Source: Flaccisagitta enflata
Taxonomy: Eukaryota; Chaetognatha; Sagittoidea; Aphragmophora
Assembly (NCBI GenBank): GCA_965153355.1
Contig: OZ231128.1
Coordinates: 29,512,001 to 29,576,000 of the forward strand
Direction of reading: 5' to 3'
DNA: 64,000 nt
The notes beneath the pieces are model-generated. The model saw nothing but the letters and a program-made list of their open reading frames with translations, had not been told where the DNA came from and did no database searches. Each line of letters starts with the position of its first letter. Position 1 is the first letter of the stretch. A program made the position numbers and the translations under genes. Of the stretch, positions 12,250 through 23,494 are shown piece by piece.

Positions 12250-12591
12250 CAATGGAGTTACCCCTTTTCAATAGACGGAGGAAGACGGAAGGAGGGACAA
12301 TCATTCACGCCATTCAGTCTTCTTTTACCTCCTCCTGCCGATGTTAATTGACAGCCTCTCAGAGAATTATCTTTCTCTTCGTCCCTCCATATAGACACAG
12401 TTAAGCGATTTCCTTTTTTTTTCTCTCAGACGACCCAAGTACATTCCTGACATTGCAGTCGGAATTTCTCATCGCCATCGCTAAATCACTTCTAACTAGA
12501 ACATAAGTCTTCGTTCACCTATAAGGATGAATAACCTTACATTGGTTAAAGATAAATAGACAAAATTGGTGAGATGTGTAAACTACTTCAA

Positions 12592-12716
12592 ACAAGGCCG
12601 TATACACTCCCCCTCAGTCGCGGCAGGGGCAGTAATGCCGAAACCGTTCTCAATTAAAAAAATGTGACCGACCGATCGACTGACACGGCATGTTCCAGAG
12701 TCGCGTGTCCGCGATT
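12592..12716 (+). mobile_element. Family A element (GTCCGCGA type)
   Basis: Short copy: head ACAAGGCCGTATACACTCCC, CAGTCGCGGCAGGGGCAG (with a small deletion), AATGTGACCGACCG, box GACACGGCATGTTCCAGAG and hairpin GTCGCGTGTCCGCGATT. The ACACGGCA box marks the GTCCGC subfamily also at 19213, 46743 and 49916. Confidence 0.85.
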
Positions 12717-12719
12717 AAA

Positions 12720-13435
12720 AATCTCTCATTAGACTCCAATCTCATCCCGGTAGCTCAAAGCGTTCAAAAAATGAGAGCAATATGAAAATCGAAGATTGCT
12801 TGTTACTTATGAAAGTTGGGAAATAACTCTGGGATTTTTCCTGTGTCACGTTTTCGCCTTACGCCTGCTTGTCTAGAGAACATGACTGAACTAATGCCGT
12901 TGGCTGAAAGAAGCTCGGAGGCTACTAAAGCAATTCACCAAAGAATTTCTTGATCAACATGACTTAGCGGATAAATTACCACTATAAAAGAACTGACATA
13001 AAATCGCACAAAATATATATATATAGTGACAACTGACAAGGTCTGGCAAAATAGCTTCAGAAGCCTTGCCACTCGTTACAGTGGCCCATAGAAGCATGCA
13101 TTGCTATGGCAGGAAGTCAGATGAAGTATTCGAACCATAATATGAATTGACATGTCCATAATTCACGATTAAATGATCTATTAGCCCATGTAAAAGAAGA
13201 ATTCTGCTCTAGGTAGTACATAGATGGTTGAATACCATTGACGTTAAGACCTCTCAGAATTTAATCCAACACTGTAAAGCATTTAAGGGGTCAGATTTTT
13301 GGCTTCACAAATTTGCCAATCGATTTTGAATCCTCACCAAAAGGAAGTTTATTGGTACTTCCTGCTGAGCCCTGTTCACGCGTTTCCCCTTTCCTTTCCG
13401 GGTCAGTCCTGTCACACATTGTTGTTGTTTATGTA
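12720..13435. other. No gene recognised
   Basis: AT-rich single-copy-looking DNA with a short TA run near 13015. No supported gene. Confidence 0.4.
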
Positions 13436-13439
13436 CACG

Positions 13440-14135
13440 CGAACTAGTCTATCCCTTAGGTGATCTCGATTCATTTTTACACATTCATTCTAGTCCACTC
13501 TGCATTCAATTCAGTCTACCCTTTATTCACGAGATCTCGGTATTTATTTTTCAATTTATCGCAAACCTTTTAAATGCGTCAAATCTAGACTGACTTTTCA
13601 AAAAGCACAAAAAAAAAAAAAAAAAACAAAACAAGAAAAAAAAACAAAAAAAAAAAAAAAAACCAAAAAAAAAAAACCCCCGTCTCTTAATTAGCCTAGC
13701 TTACTTACCAACGATCTCAGTTTATTAACTCACTGTCTAGTCTCCTCTCACGAACGATCTCAAATTAATTATTTACTTCCCATCTAGTCTGATCTCGGCT
13801 GTTGTTTCATTTTACATCTAGTCTGCTCTCACAAAAGATCTCCAATTATCTATTCAATCATAATCTAGTCATACATTTTGTAGCAACATACGAGCGATCT
13901 CATTCTGTTTATTTTCCGTCAAGTCTACCCTCGCAAATGAACTCAAACTATTTATTCGTTCTTCATCTAGTCTCCTTGATCCCGCAGATGAGTATTTATT
14001 ACAAATCTAGTCTGACAAATCGAATCTTTCGTTTTCCATCAAGTCAAATCGATCTTTCATTCTCCATCTAGGCTGCCCTCACAAAAGATCTCAAACTATT
14101 TATTTGCTCTTCATCTAGTCTCCTCGATCCCGCAG
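13440..14135 (+). repeat. Degenerate minisatellite with CATCTAGTCT motif
   Basis: Units of roughly 45-60 bp carry CATCTAGTCT, GATCTCAAA and TATTTATT. Part is interrupted by an A-rich stretch (13608-13680). Ends at a family A tail. Confidence 0.75.
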
Positions 14136-14164
14136 GGGTGTAGAGTCGCGTAGCACGCGACTAA
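14136..14164 (+). mobile_element. Family A tail fragment
   Basis: GGGGTGTAGAGTCGCGTAGC and ACGCGACTAAAAA: box and hairpin only. Confidence 0.75.
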
Positions 14165-14826
14165 AAACCTTTTTTTCAAGGCATCAAAATTGCAAAATAG
14201 AGCAGATAGACCCACGCCGCTTGACCTGTCGATTTAATCTGGCTCTTTCTGACTCTCAGTCTGTCTGTCTGTCTGTTCGTCTGTCTATCTGTCTGTCTGT
14301 GTGTCTGTCCCTCTCCCTTTCCTCCTTTCCTTCCGACAAGCTTCCCCTCCTTCCGAGGCGCAGCGCGCCTCGCGCCTCCAAAATATGAACACCTGTAAAT
14401 TTCTTGAAGAAGCGAGTTAGAATGGATCAAAAAGCATTTGGTTTGCTGTTACCTCTTAACTCGTTGAAAGCCGCTGCCAAATCATTCAGTTTTTTAGGGT
14501 CACACCTATTTAAAAGACAGGATTATGAAGAAAATCCATGAATATAAAGCAATAGACGATCAGAATGGAAAGATGAAAGTGTAATAAAAATGTAGTTGCA
14601 TGATAAAAGTAGTTGCTTGCTCGTGGGCAGAGAAAGGATTGCAGGTGGCGCGGGCGGTGTTTGAGAGGGCCGGATAACATGATTGGAGAAGGGCCGTAAT
14701 GCTCTGAAGTCCTTTTGTCAGCCGGTTTCACGTCATCCAGAATTTTGTGTTACAGGCGTGAACAGACCTTTGTACAATCGGACTTTCGGACTACGGAAAC
14801 ACCTTATGCAAGCGACTAAAAGAAAC

Positions 14827-15279
14827 CTACTTTTCATATTTCTTTCCTTCGGCTATTGCAGCCTTGATCACACCAAGTTGCATCCCGATATCAACATCTT
14901 TCTTTTTCGATTGGCAACGACTTGTTTCGCATTTCAGAGCTGTGTCCAAACTTGCGCCGAATTTCATCAGCTGAACTATGGTCTTGCCGCATCGGGATAC
15001 TATATCGGGATTGCCAGAATATGTGCCGGCGTTTTCCAAGGCTCCTCTCAAAGCTGTACCATGACTTCCCTCTTTATCGATGATGGCGCCAGCGTTTATG
15101 AGTGTTTCCACAAGGTGGTCTCGACACAACCAACCAGAGTAAAAAATCGGTAATAGGTTATACATAGGACAGTAGGCGTTTACGTCAATTCCCTTGGCAA
15201 TAAGTATCTTCAAGTCCGCCAAATCTCCGTTCTGACAGTCGTCGCAAATTCGGACCCTCTGGTGAGTAATGATCAACAA
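14827..15279 (-). CDS. Ankyrin-repeat protein exon (partial)
   Basis: The 150-residue open frame contains three ankyrin-like units. The clearest is QNGDLADLKILIAKGIDVNA (about residues 16-35), followed by HLVETLINAGAIIDKEGSHG (about 55-74) and TIVQLMKFGASLDTALKC (about 100-117); the LIAKGID, LINAGAI and LMKFGAS turns match the ankyrin helix-loop pattern. Ankyrin repeats bind protein partners; the specific role cannot be told. The frame has no ATG before residue 39, and an acceptor-like CAG lies just upstream on the minus strand (15259-15261), so this is probably a last exon or a truncated copy. It ends at a TAG at 14827. No signal peptide or membrane segment is evident. It could be a host gene exon or one of many dispersed ankyrin fragments. 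Confidence 0.6.
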   Translation of the reverse strand: MLIITHQRVRICDDCQNGDLADLKILIAKGIDVNAYCPMYNLLPIFYSGWLCRDHLVETLINAGAIIDKEGSHGTALRGALENAGTYSGNPDIVSRCGKTIVQLMKFGASLDTALKCETSRCQSKKKDVDIGMQLGVIKAAIAEGKKYEK

Positions 15280-15860
15280 GTTTCCTTTGCCTTATTAGCG
15301 GTTTGGTTATCTTTTTCTGAGAAAAGTTCTAATATGACTACATCTACATCACACCTCTTCTACATCACAGGTTCCGTTTGTCCTTCCGCCCTTTGGTCTC
15401 TACATACCCGTCCCTTATCGTAATCTTATGGCCCACTGTCAGCCTGCCCGGCCTCGACTCAGCCCGATTAAGCCTCTGTAACGCTTGGTTCTTATAAAGT
15501 ATTAGTTAAGTAAGTTGTGCTCAGAGAGTACTATGAGCCCTGAAATGACATCGTTTAACATCAGCAAAAACTTGTTTCACCGCAAGAGCTTAGGATTGGG
15601 GTAATACCCTCTATTTCCACAATTTTTTAGGTCAAACGTTTTTTAAATTTTGAAGCAGAAGAAAATACAGAAAATAATTTTTGACGGTTTCCTCGGTAAG
15701 CTCTTTTTGCGCTCTTTTTCTTCATTTTTTTCGGCAGACTTCTTTATGTATAGTTTTCTTAAAAACTCCTGGAAGAGCTATGTTTACCAGAAAAGTTGAG
15801 TCGCAGAATGCCATGGAAACCACCGGCCAAAACTATCTCCAATGGAAATTTTTATTCTCG
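15280..15860. other. No gene recognised
   Basis: Possible intron or flank of the ankyrin exon. Nothing else supported. Confidence 0.35.
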
Positions 15861-15865
15861 TTTTT

Positions 15866-16332
15866 GGGCAGTGGTCCCGAAGGAGTCGATGACCTATGCT
15901 TTCACACAGATGGAGAATTATCACTTCCTTCTCCTCCTCCGTCCATCATCCATCTCCCTCCTCAATCAAATCCTAGCCTCAAGGCCCAAATCCCAGCCTA
16001 GAGGCTCAAATCCAATCCTCGAGGCTCAAATCCCACCCTTGAGGCCCCAATCCCAACCTCTAGACCCTAATCCCACCCTCGAGGCTCGAATTCCATCTTC
16101 AAGGCCCAAATCTCATCCCCGAGGCTTAAATGCCAGCCTTAATACCCAAATCTCAGTCTGAGGGCCCAATTTTTAGTCTCAAGGGGGAAGCCTCGGGGAG
16201 GAGGAGGAGGAGGAGGAGGAAGAGAAAATTCTCCATATGTGTGAACGCATAAGTCATCGACCTTTTTAGGGCCGCTGCCCTGCTCCCTCCTCACCTTCAA
16301 GCACAACCTACCTAGGCAGGGCACGGGTACGA
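15866..16332 (-). mobile_element. Family B element
   Basis: GGGCAGTGGTCCCGAAGGAGTC, CTATGCTTTCACACAGATGG and a CTC run; a minisatellite of CTCGAGGCTCAAATCCCACC-type units; a GGA run; ATATGTGTGAACGCATAAG; GGGCCGCTGCCCTGCTCC; then GCAGGGCACGGGTAC (minus-strand head). The outermost head (CGCTGACCATC...) is missing. Confidence 0.85.
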
Positions 16333-16567
16333 CACGCTTCTTTTGAGCACGCGATTTTCTTTCCACTATAGTTGACATACTACATGTTTAGTTTATATTT
16401 ACAATATTGCTTCCTTGTGCTGATTTGAAACAACAGCTCTATCAATGGGCTTTTTCAACCATCATTCACGGAAAAAAACTTTGATCAACAATGTATGTAG
16501 AGAAAAGAAACGGATAAGGAAGTCGTTTTACTGAAAACTGAGAGATAAAATTCTTAGGAGAGTCCCA

Positions 16568-16712
16568 CAGAAAATTCTTAATCTGCTTCCAGGCACAGTT
16601 TTTTGCATTTCCAAGAACATGGCTTTCTTCTTAAATGTATTTGGACGAGGGCCATGTTTTTAGTTTTTTGAATTTGTCATTTTCTATGCAAATTAAGAGT
16701 TTTCCGTGGGGC
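16568..16712. mobile_element. Small foldback
   Basis: CCCACAGAAAATTCTTAATC on the left pairs imperfectly with ATTAAGAGTTTTCCGTGGGG on the right, and AAGAACATGGC with GGCCATGTTTTT. No coding capacity. 16390-16567 and 16713-16930 hold nothing recognisable. Confidence 0.55.
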
Positions 16713-16936
16713 CTTATCTAGTGATAAAAGATAATTTTCTTCAGAAAATGACTGATTTTTCATTGCACATTGATACATTTCATACTGTTTAAGTTATCTC
16801 TACGAGATTTCCATGCAAATTCTTAATGAGTATACACCTCTATATACTCTGGATATTTCATTAGAAGCGTTTGATCGATTTTTCTTCTGAGTGAAAAAAT
16901 GGCTGCGGCAGTGAAAATCGCGAATTTCCGGGGACC

Positions 16937-16973
16937 GTGTCGTACCGATGACCATCTAACGCTTTTGCGTCGA
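16937..16973 (-). repeat. Family B head tip fragment
   Basis: ACCGATGACCATCTAACGC and TTTTGCG match the reversed family B head start (CGCAAAAGCGTTAGATGGTC). It lies 600 bp from the B copy at 15866 that lacks this tip. Confidence 0.6.
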
Positions 16974-17058
16974 TTATCTCGCTTTTTTCTTTTCTCAATA
17001 TATCTGTCCTCTTGTTTATATAAAAAGATCCTCTGCGTTTCTGTATCTTTTACTTTTT

Positions 17059-17264
17059 AGTCGCGTGCTACGCGACTCTACACCCCGCTTTGTCGGTCCG
17101 TCCGTCCGTCGGTCTGTCCGTCCGACGGTCCGTCCATCACACTTTACTTTTTTTGATTTTTTGCGGTTTTTGGCCTCACTGCTCCTGCCCAAATGATCTG
17201 GTGACCTCAATTACAGCCCCTGCCCACCCGCACGCGACTGGGGTAGCCGTGTTTCCGGCCTTGT
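17059..17264 (-). mobile_element. Family A element (GTCGCGTGC type)
   Basis: Complete reverse copy: hairpin AGTCGCGTGCTACGCGACT, CACCCCGCTTTGTC, a GTCC/GTCG run, CACACTTTACTTTTTTT, CTGCCCACCCGCACGCGACT and GTGTTTCCGGCCTTGT. Confidence 0.9.
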
Positions 17265-17541
17265 TACAAATAAACGAACCTCATCATAAGCATTCGCCTG
17301 AAGTAGTCCTTCCGAAAAAAGGATGAGCAGAAAAACCATCCAGGTACTCTTCGCCATTTGACCCTAAAAGTCATCAAATGGGAAAATACAGGTAGAGAGG
17401 AAAATATTGGGTAGAAGTAAAAGTTTACTCTGCAGATACACATGAAGATAAGTCATTATGATGGTGCAATATGTCATTGTAATTTGTTTATTTTTAAGTA
17501 AAATTCGGTCACATTTGAAATATGCTATCATGATGTAATCA

Positions 17542-17699
17542 ACAAGGCCGTATACACGGCCAATACCAGTTGCGGACGGGTGGGCAGGGGCGGAAATGCG
17601 CGAAAATTCGCGTTTTCACACTTCCCAACTCGATCAACATGACCGATGGACCAACGGACAGACGGACAAAGCCTCTTATAGAGTTGCGTGTCCGCAACT
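17542..17699 (+). mobile_element. Family A element (GTTGCGGAC type)
   Basis: The head ACAAGGCCGTATACACGGCC carries AGTTGCGGACGGGTGGG. The tail has ACAAAGCCTCTTATAGAG and hairpin AGTTGCGTGTCCGCAACT. The 3' arm GTCCGCAACT is the exact reverse complement of head AGTTGCGGAC. Compared with the GTCGCGTGC type, all three segments changed together. Confidence 0.9.
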
Positions 17700-17918
17700 A
17701 AAAAGGAAAAGAGATACAGTAGATGTCGTCTAGACTTGGAAATACGGGGGAATTCATTACAGAGAGACAAATAAACTTAAAAGACTGATATTTAGAATAT
17801 AAACTAATAAAAGGATGCTTTATTGTCCATGGGTGTTGGTTGCCATGGAAACACATTTCCATGTATTCAAGCTAAAGTATGAATATTTTGAGAAATTTTT
17901 TGAAGAAACATTGTTTAA

Positions 17919-18166
17919 CGCAAGATTCGAGATTCGCCGGGCCAACTATAAGAAATATGTCCACACCCTGTCACACTGATTTAACACTTACATATAGGGA
18001 TGTTTCTCACTCTGTAATGATGTAGTGCTATTTCTATGGCGCATTAACTTAAAAAAAGTAACAAAACACCCTTAGATATATTTTTCTTTCTATATTAGTG
18101 ATAGACTGGTGTCACAAAGTGTGGACATATTTCTTATAGTTGGCCCGGCGAATCTTGAATCATGCC
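17919..18166. mobile_element. TTAA-flanked MITE
   Basis: Flanked by TTAA at 17915-17918 and 18167-18170. Inverted ends contain AGATTCGCCGGGCCAACTAT and continue through AAGAAATATGTCCACAC. TTAA duplication is typical of piggyBac or Kolobok elements. Removing the insert and one TTAA restores pairing of the family C arms. Confidence 0.85.
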
Positions 18167-18375
18167 TTAAAATAAAATTTGCTTCAACTTTTTCACAATA
18201 TGTTCTGAAAGAATATCGCTCGTTTAGTGATTGCTTGGGAGCATCACAGGGCTGTCACACATACTGATGCTCCATAGCAATGGCTAAACAAGCAATATTC
18301 TTACAGAACATATTGTAGGAAAGTTGTAGCAAATTTTGTTTTAAACAATGTTCCCTCAACAGATTTTTCAAAATA

Positions 18376-18551
18376 CAGTAGGACCCCGCCTCATCGGTCC
18401 CATTGGGACTGAAGATTTTTCATCTTTATCTCAGGATAACCTTTAAGGAGAGGTGAAATCACATTAAAAAACTATCATTTAAGACCTCAAAATATGACCT
18501 TTATTGAAGGGGAACCTTTAAAAGCGAGGCTGTTATTGCGGGGTTTCACTG
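18376..18551. mobile_element. Pogo-like MITE, TA-flanked
   Basis: Starts CAGTAGGACCCCGCCTCATC and ends TTGCGGGGTTTCACTG, with TA on both sides. A related copy in opposite orientation is at 21312-21481. Non-autonomous. Confidence 0.85.
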
Positions 18552-18899
18552 TACTGATATTATTGTGTGAATACATGGAAACATGTTTTCATGGCAACCA
18601 ACACCCATGGGCAATAAAGCATATTTCTATTAGTCTATATTTCAAATATCAGTCTCTTAAATATATTTGTCTGCCTGTAGTGAATTCCCCCGTATTTCCA
18701 AGTCTAGACGACATCTACTGTAATTGAATTCTGAAAAAAAAATTCTGAAAGATAAAAAAAGAGCATTTTATGATGCGTAATATTGGGTATTTTTGAACAA
18801 CAATCTGACCTTCTTCAGACATCGCCATAAGTCCGTAGCTGAAAAATATCTTTTTAAATCGCTCTCTCTTTCAGGTGGATTGAGCTACAGATACTTGAT

Positions 18900-19170
18900 T
18901 GAACTCAAAAGCCCTAAACCAGACTTAAACCAGATTCAAACCAGACTTCAACCAGACTTAAACCCGACATAGACCAGACTTAAACCAGAATTATACCAGT
19001 ATCTAACCAGAGTTAAACCAGACTTTTACCAGACTTATACCAGACTTAAACCAGACTTAGACAAGACTTAAACCAGGCTTATAGCAGACCAAAATCAGAC
19101 CTAAACGAGACCTAAATGAGACTTAAACCAGACTTAAACCAGACTTTAACAAGACTTCAACCACTTGATA
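18900..19170 (+). repeat. AACCAGACTTA 11-bp tandem repeat
   Basis: About 24 diverged units of AACCAGACTTA, with variants such as AACGAGACCTA. Confidence 0.9.
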
Positions 19171-19212
19171 CTTACTTAAGACTTACTCAAGAAGTAACTA
19201 TCGTGAATATCC

Positions 19213-19341
19213 TCCAGACGGTTCGCGGACGGTTGGGCAGGGGCAGTCATGCAAAAACCGCCCGCAATTCAGAAATGTGACGGACGCACCAACAGACATA
19301 CCGACCGACACGGCAAGGTGTAGAGTAGCATGTCCGCGACT
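19213..19341 (+). mobile_element. Family A element (GTCCGC type), 5' end missing
   Basis: TTCGCGGACGGTTGGGCAGG, AATGTGACGGAC, GACACGGCAAGGTGTAGAG and hairpin AGCATGTCCGCGACT followed by A's. Confidence 0.8.
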
Positions 19342-19886
19342 AAAAAGACCCATACCCATATTATCTCACTCAAGCCGTTTATGCCACATAATGGCTGACA
19401 GAATGAAAATCATTTGGTTGGATCTGAAAAAAGTTTTTGAATAAATTTTTATTGTGATTATTATTATTATAATTACATTTATTTTCGTCAACATGAATGC
19501 GACAATTCCATACAGCAATCATAAAGTCACGGTGCAACAACTAATGTTTGTTCAGAAAAAGGAAAAAATAGAAATAAAAAGACTACGGGGGGGGGGGGGG
19601 AGAATGTCATAGCTTCAAAAGTGAACTTACCACCATGATGTGAAGCTTCAGCTGCCTTGTGCTCTTAGGTTGATTCTCCCTTTTTTAGAAGGCTTTTATA
19701 TTCTCAAAAAGACAACAAAAAAACACGACGTAAACTAATCAACCAAACCAAATGGAACATTCACACAGTTACTTTTCAAATACAAAGGCAGGGGTGTTCC
19801 GAGAACTTCACAGAGATCATTCTTCCTTTTTTAAAAAAAGGCAAAAAGAGTTTGAAAATGAGATTTTTGGGCCAAATTTCTCGATA

Positions 19887-20063
19887 CAGTTAAACCCCGC
19901 TAAAACGGATACAAAAGTATTGGAAATCCGCCTATAACAGATCTAGAAACTTGGTCCCTTTATGTTAATTTCTTTTAATTTCTTTATTGGCAATAGTAGA
20001 AATTTGCTTATGGTGGATGAAATTTATTTGTCCCTTGAAATCCGTTTTTGCAGGGTTTAACTG
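19887..20063. mobile_element. Pogo-like MITE, TA-flanked
   Basis: CAGTTAAACCCCGCTAAAAC at the left and TTTTTGCAGGGTTTAACTG at the right, TA on both sides, 177 bp. Confidence 0.85.
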
Positions 20064-20069
20064 TATTCC

Positions 20070-20640
20070 AAATGATTTTAAAATCACATGGAAATCAAAC
20101 CGCTGCGCTTTAGGCACAGTAAAAGCATTACAGAGGCAGGAGAAATATAAGTCTAAGATGTGAACCCCCTAAAACTGTAGCACCCCCTTTTAAAGATCTA
20201 ACTGAAGCAACAAATAATTCGGTTCTCTTGTTCTCTCATCGAATTCAACTTTTTTGAGGACCCTGTTGGACAAAAGTCGCTCATTTCAGACTTTCACAGG
20301 CTATCCTCCAAAGCAAACGTTTTCTTACAATGCCTACATTTGTCTTTGAAATAAAATTCATTCATTCATTCACTGTAAAGACGACGTTCCTGAGAATTTC
20401 GTTTTCAACTCCTGAACAACATGTGGAGAATGAATGCCAAAGTTGGTTACTTGTCTTCCCCTTCTTCCTTGTCCTTCTCCACCCAGGCACTTGTCCACCT
20501 ACCTGTGATTCACTGTTTGATCAACAGTTTCGATCTCCTTCTCTTCTTTGTTCCGAAAAAGTTAACTTATCCTCATCCCTGTTCCAAGGAATAAACAAAC
20601 TCACTTATCCACCGTTACGATCATGAGCAGCAAACCGAGT
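20070..20640. other. No gene recognised
   Basis: A 98-residue open frame at 20330-20626 has no recognisable domain and runs into the CT tract. Confidence 0.4.
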
Positions 20641-20649
20641 CACTGTTCT

Positions 20650-20911
<262 letters not shown>

Positions 20912-21311
20912 ACACATCTCTACACGCTGGTTGACGACATCGTCGATCTGGTTGAAACCGAAGAAAACTAGTTTTGACTGGATATGACGTCAAATCTGCC
21001 AGGGAAAAATGAAGTGCTTCACCCCACTTTTGCATCAATAATGGACTAATTATCCATCCACAAATGTTTTCATTTCTCAAGTTGTCACTGGATACACTTG
21101 ATATGTACGTCTGTTTCATATTTCACGCTTTAAATCGCCTTTTGGTAAGCAATTCTCACAGAAAATGGTAAAAAAATGAAGATTTTTTGTAAAATTTTGT
21201 TGACATTTTTTTCTATTTTCTGAGGTCGAAATTATAAGAAGGCCACACCCAGAAAAACTTTGCATTTTCAAAAACATAGTTCTCTCTAAAAACAATTTGG
21301 GAAGAGAACTA

Positions 21312-21481
21312 CAGTCGGACCACGCAATAACAGACCCGCTTTTAAAGGTTCGCCATCAATTAAGGTCAACATTTTAAGGTCCAAAATAACACATTCTAAT
21401 GTGTTTTCACCTCTCTTTAAAGGTGACCCTGAGGTGAAAAAGCTTCAGTCCCAATGGGACCGATGAGGCGGGGTCCTACTG
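21312..21481. mobile_element. Pogo-like MITE, TA-flanked
   Basis: CAGTCGGACCACGC at the left and GAGGCGGGGTCCTACTG at the right, TA on both sides. Inverted relative of 18376-18551 (shared ACCTTTAAAGGAGAGGTGAA core). Confidence 0.85.
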
Positions 21482-21499
21482 TATGTTCTTTATTTTTTT

Positions 21500-21790
21500 C
21501 ATTTTTTTTCTATGCAAACTTATAATTTCGACCAACCCCTTGTCAGTGACAAAAAAGAAATTTGTAGAAATCTTCAGTAAATTTTTTTCAGTTATTTAAG
21601 CTAAATCTGAGTCTCTTGCTAAATGGATGCAAATTTTACCTTCAAATATCATTATGTCTTATCTCAACCATTTTTATTCACTTGTTTTTCTATTTTCACT
21701 CATATATGTTTTCTATTTCGACCCTTTTTGATACCCTAAATGTTGGCTTCATGGGCACGCTGTCATATGGATTTGAGTGCCTAATGGTAT
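21500..21790 (+). mobile_element. Family E repeat, uninterrupted
   Basis: Matches the flanks of the A insertion at 4779-5013: TTTCGACCAACCCCTTGTC, AAAGAAATTTGTAGA, TCTTATCTCAACCA and GGGCACGCTGTCATATGG. Confidence 0.5.
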
Positions 21791-21794
21791 CTGT

Positions 21795-21833
21795 TCTCTC
21801 TCTCTCTCTCTCTCTCTCTCGCTCTCGCTCTCG

Positions 21834-21884
<51 letters not shown>

Positions 21885-21915
21885 ATATTTAGCGCCATGA
21901 TGAATAGCACCAATG

Positions 21916-22007
<92 letters not shown>

Positions 22008-22009
22008 TA
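21795..22009. repeat. CT/CTCG tract then (ATC)n
   Basis: CT repeat with four CTCG interruptions, then about 30 ATC units from 21917. Confidence 0.97.
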
Positions 22010-22335
22010 ATCATCTCAATGTTTGAAATCATCTATGACAACCATATACAATTTTCTTCCCTGACTTAACATTTTTCACCTGTCATGTAACATTGTCATC
22101 ATGATTTCTTCCCTGACCTAATATTTTTGACCTATCATGTAACATTGTCATCATCTCAATGTTTGAAATCATCCATGACAACCATATACAATTTTCTTCC
22201 CTGACTTAACATTTTTTACCTATCATGTAACATTGTCATCATATGACTTGTCATCATGATTTCTTCCCTGACTTAACATTTTTCACCTATCATGTAACAT
22301 TGTCATCATATGACAACTATGACTTAACTTCCCTA
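22010..22335 (+). repeat. ATCATGATTTCTTCCCTGAC tandem repeat
   Basis: Three to four diverged units of 70-130 bp carrying TTCTTCCCTGACTTAACATT and CATGTAACATTGTCATCAT. It adjoins the ATC microsatellite, from which part of it may derive. Confidence 0.8.
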
Positions 22336-22394
22336 ACTGGAATTTTTTACCTTCTTTTATCATTGTCACTTTCCATTATATGCTAGTCATATTC

Positions 22395-22485
22395 TCGCGC
22401 TTATGAGTGTAGGGCGCTTATGTTTCTCGCGCTTACCATTCCAAAGCTTTTGTTTCTCGCGCTTCCACTGAGGCGCTTATTATTC
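22395..22485 (+). repeat. TCTCGCGCTTA short repeat
   Basis: Four to five units of TTTCTCGCGCTT or GGCGCTTAT. Confidence 0.65.
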
Positions 22486-22550
22486 CGGTACCCCTAAATA
22501 CGGGCAGGTAGAGATTGGGTATGTTACCGTATGTAGCGTAGAGTAAGAAC

Positions 22551-22658
<108 letters not shown>

Positions 22659-22862
22659 TCTTTTTTTTTCTTCTTTCATTTGAATATCGGATAAAATCTG
22701 ATCTTCTATTGATTCTGTGATAACGATCTGAGACTAGAACTTTACCATTATAACATGAATCTATCTGATAATTTATTCGCCCTCTCCATTGATGTCCATG
22801 TACTTTGATGTTTCAATTGTACAATCCTATTTTTAGCTATAAAGACTATTAAATGACTAATG

Positions 22863-22865
<3 letters not shown>

Positions 22866-22913
<48 letters not shown>
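22866..22913. repeat. (CT)n microsatellite
   Basis: Pure CT of about 48 bp. Confidence 0.97.
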
Positions 22914-22915
<2 letters not shown>

Positions 22916-23134
22916 TTTCACTCCCATTCCCTGTGCAGCAGAAACAATCAGTGTCTTTCATTCTCCTCGGAGCAAGAATAGGTGGAAGGAGAGACAGAGA
23001 GCAAGTGTGGCAAAGCTTAACGTAGATTCAATGGTTATTCATTCTTACCGCATTTCCAACAGCGGGTTTCTGTGGTTGCAAATTGAATTAAGGAAAAGGT
23101 GGGATGGCGAGAGGCCATCGGCAGGAAAGAACAA

Positions 23135-23320
<186 letters not shown>

Positions 23321-23414
23321 ACAACATGACACAGAGAGACAGTGAGATGGGGACAAACTAGACCATTTTGGCAGAGGAGGTGAAGTCAAAGAGTGAAAAT
23401 TAAAAAAGGGTTCA

Positions 23415-23494
23415 ATGTGACGGACTGTCAGGCCGACAGACCGACAGACGGACAGACGAACATAGCGTGGTGTAGAGTCGCGTATCACGCGACT
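23415..23494 (+). mobile_element. Family A tail
   Basis: CAATGTGACGGACTG, a GACA/GACC run, ACATAGCGTGGTGTAGAG and GTCGCGTATCACGCGACT. The head is degraded upstream. Confidence 0.75.

Larger units (their letters stand above)
17717..18720. mobile_element. Family C foldback MITE with two nested MITEs
   Basis: Long inverted arms (about 155 bp at the outer ends, continuing inward) start CAGTAGATGTCGTCTAGACT and have TA on both sides. The left arm is split by a TTAA-flanked MITE (17919-18166) and the right arm by a TA-flanked pogo-like MITE (18376-18551). Removing both leaves a near-symmetric foldback of about 575 bp with its loop near 18260. No transposase. Confidence 0.9.

Noticed and set aside
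14683-15153. 156-residue plus-strand frame
   Set aside because: Antisense to the ankyrin exon, with no domain of its own.
15681-16161. Proline/serine-rich proteins with QIPA or RPKSQP repeats
   Set aside because: They translate the family B minisatellite; similar frames occur in every B copy.
18900-19170. Direct repeats as CRISPR or telomere-like array
   Set aside because: Eleven-bp contiguous units without spacers; an ordinary minisatellite.
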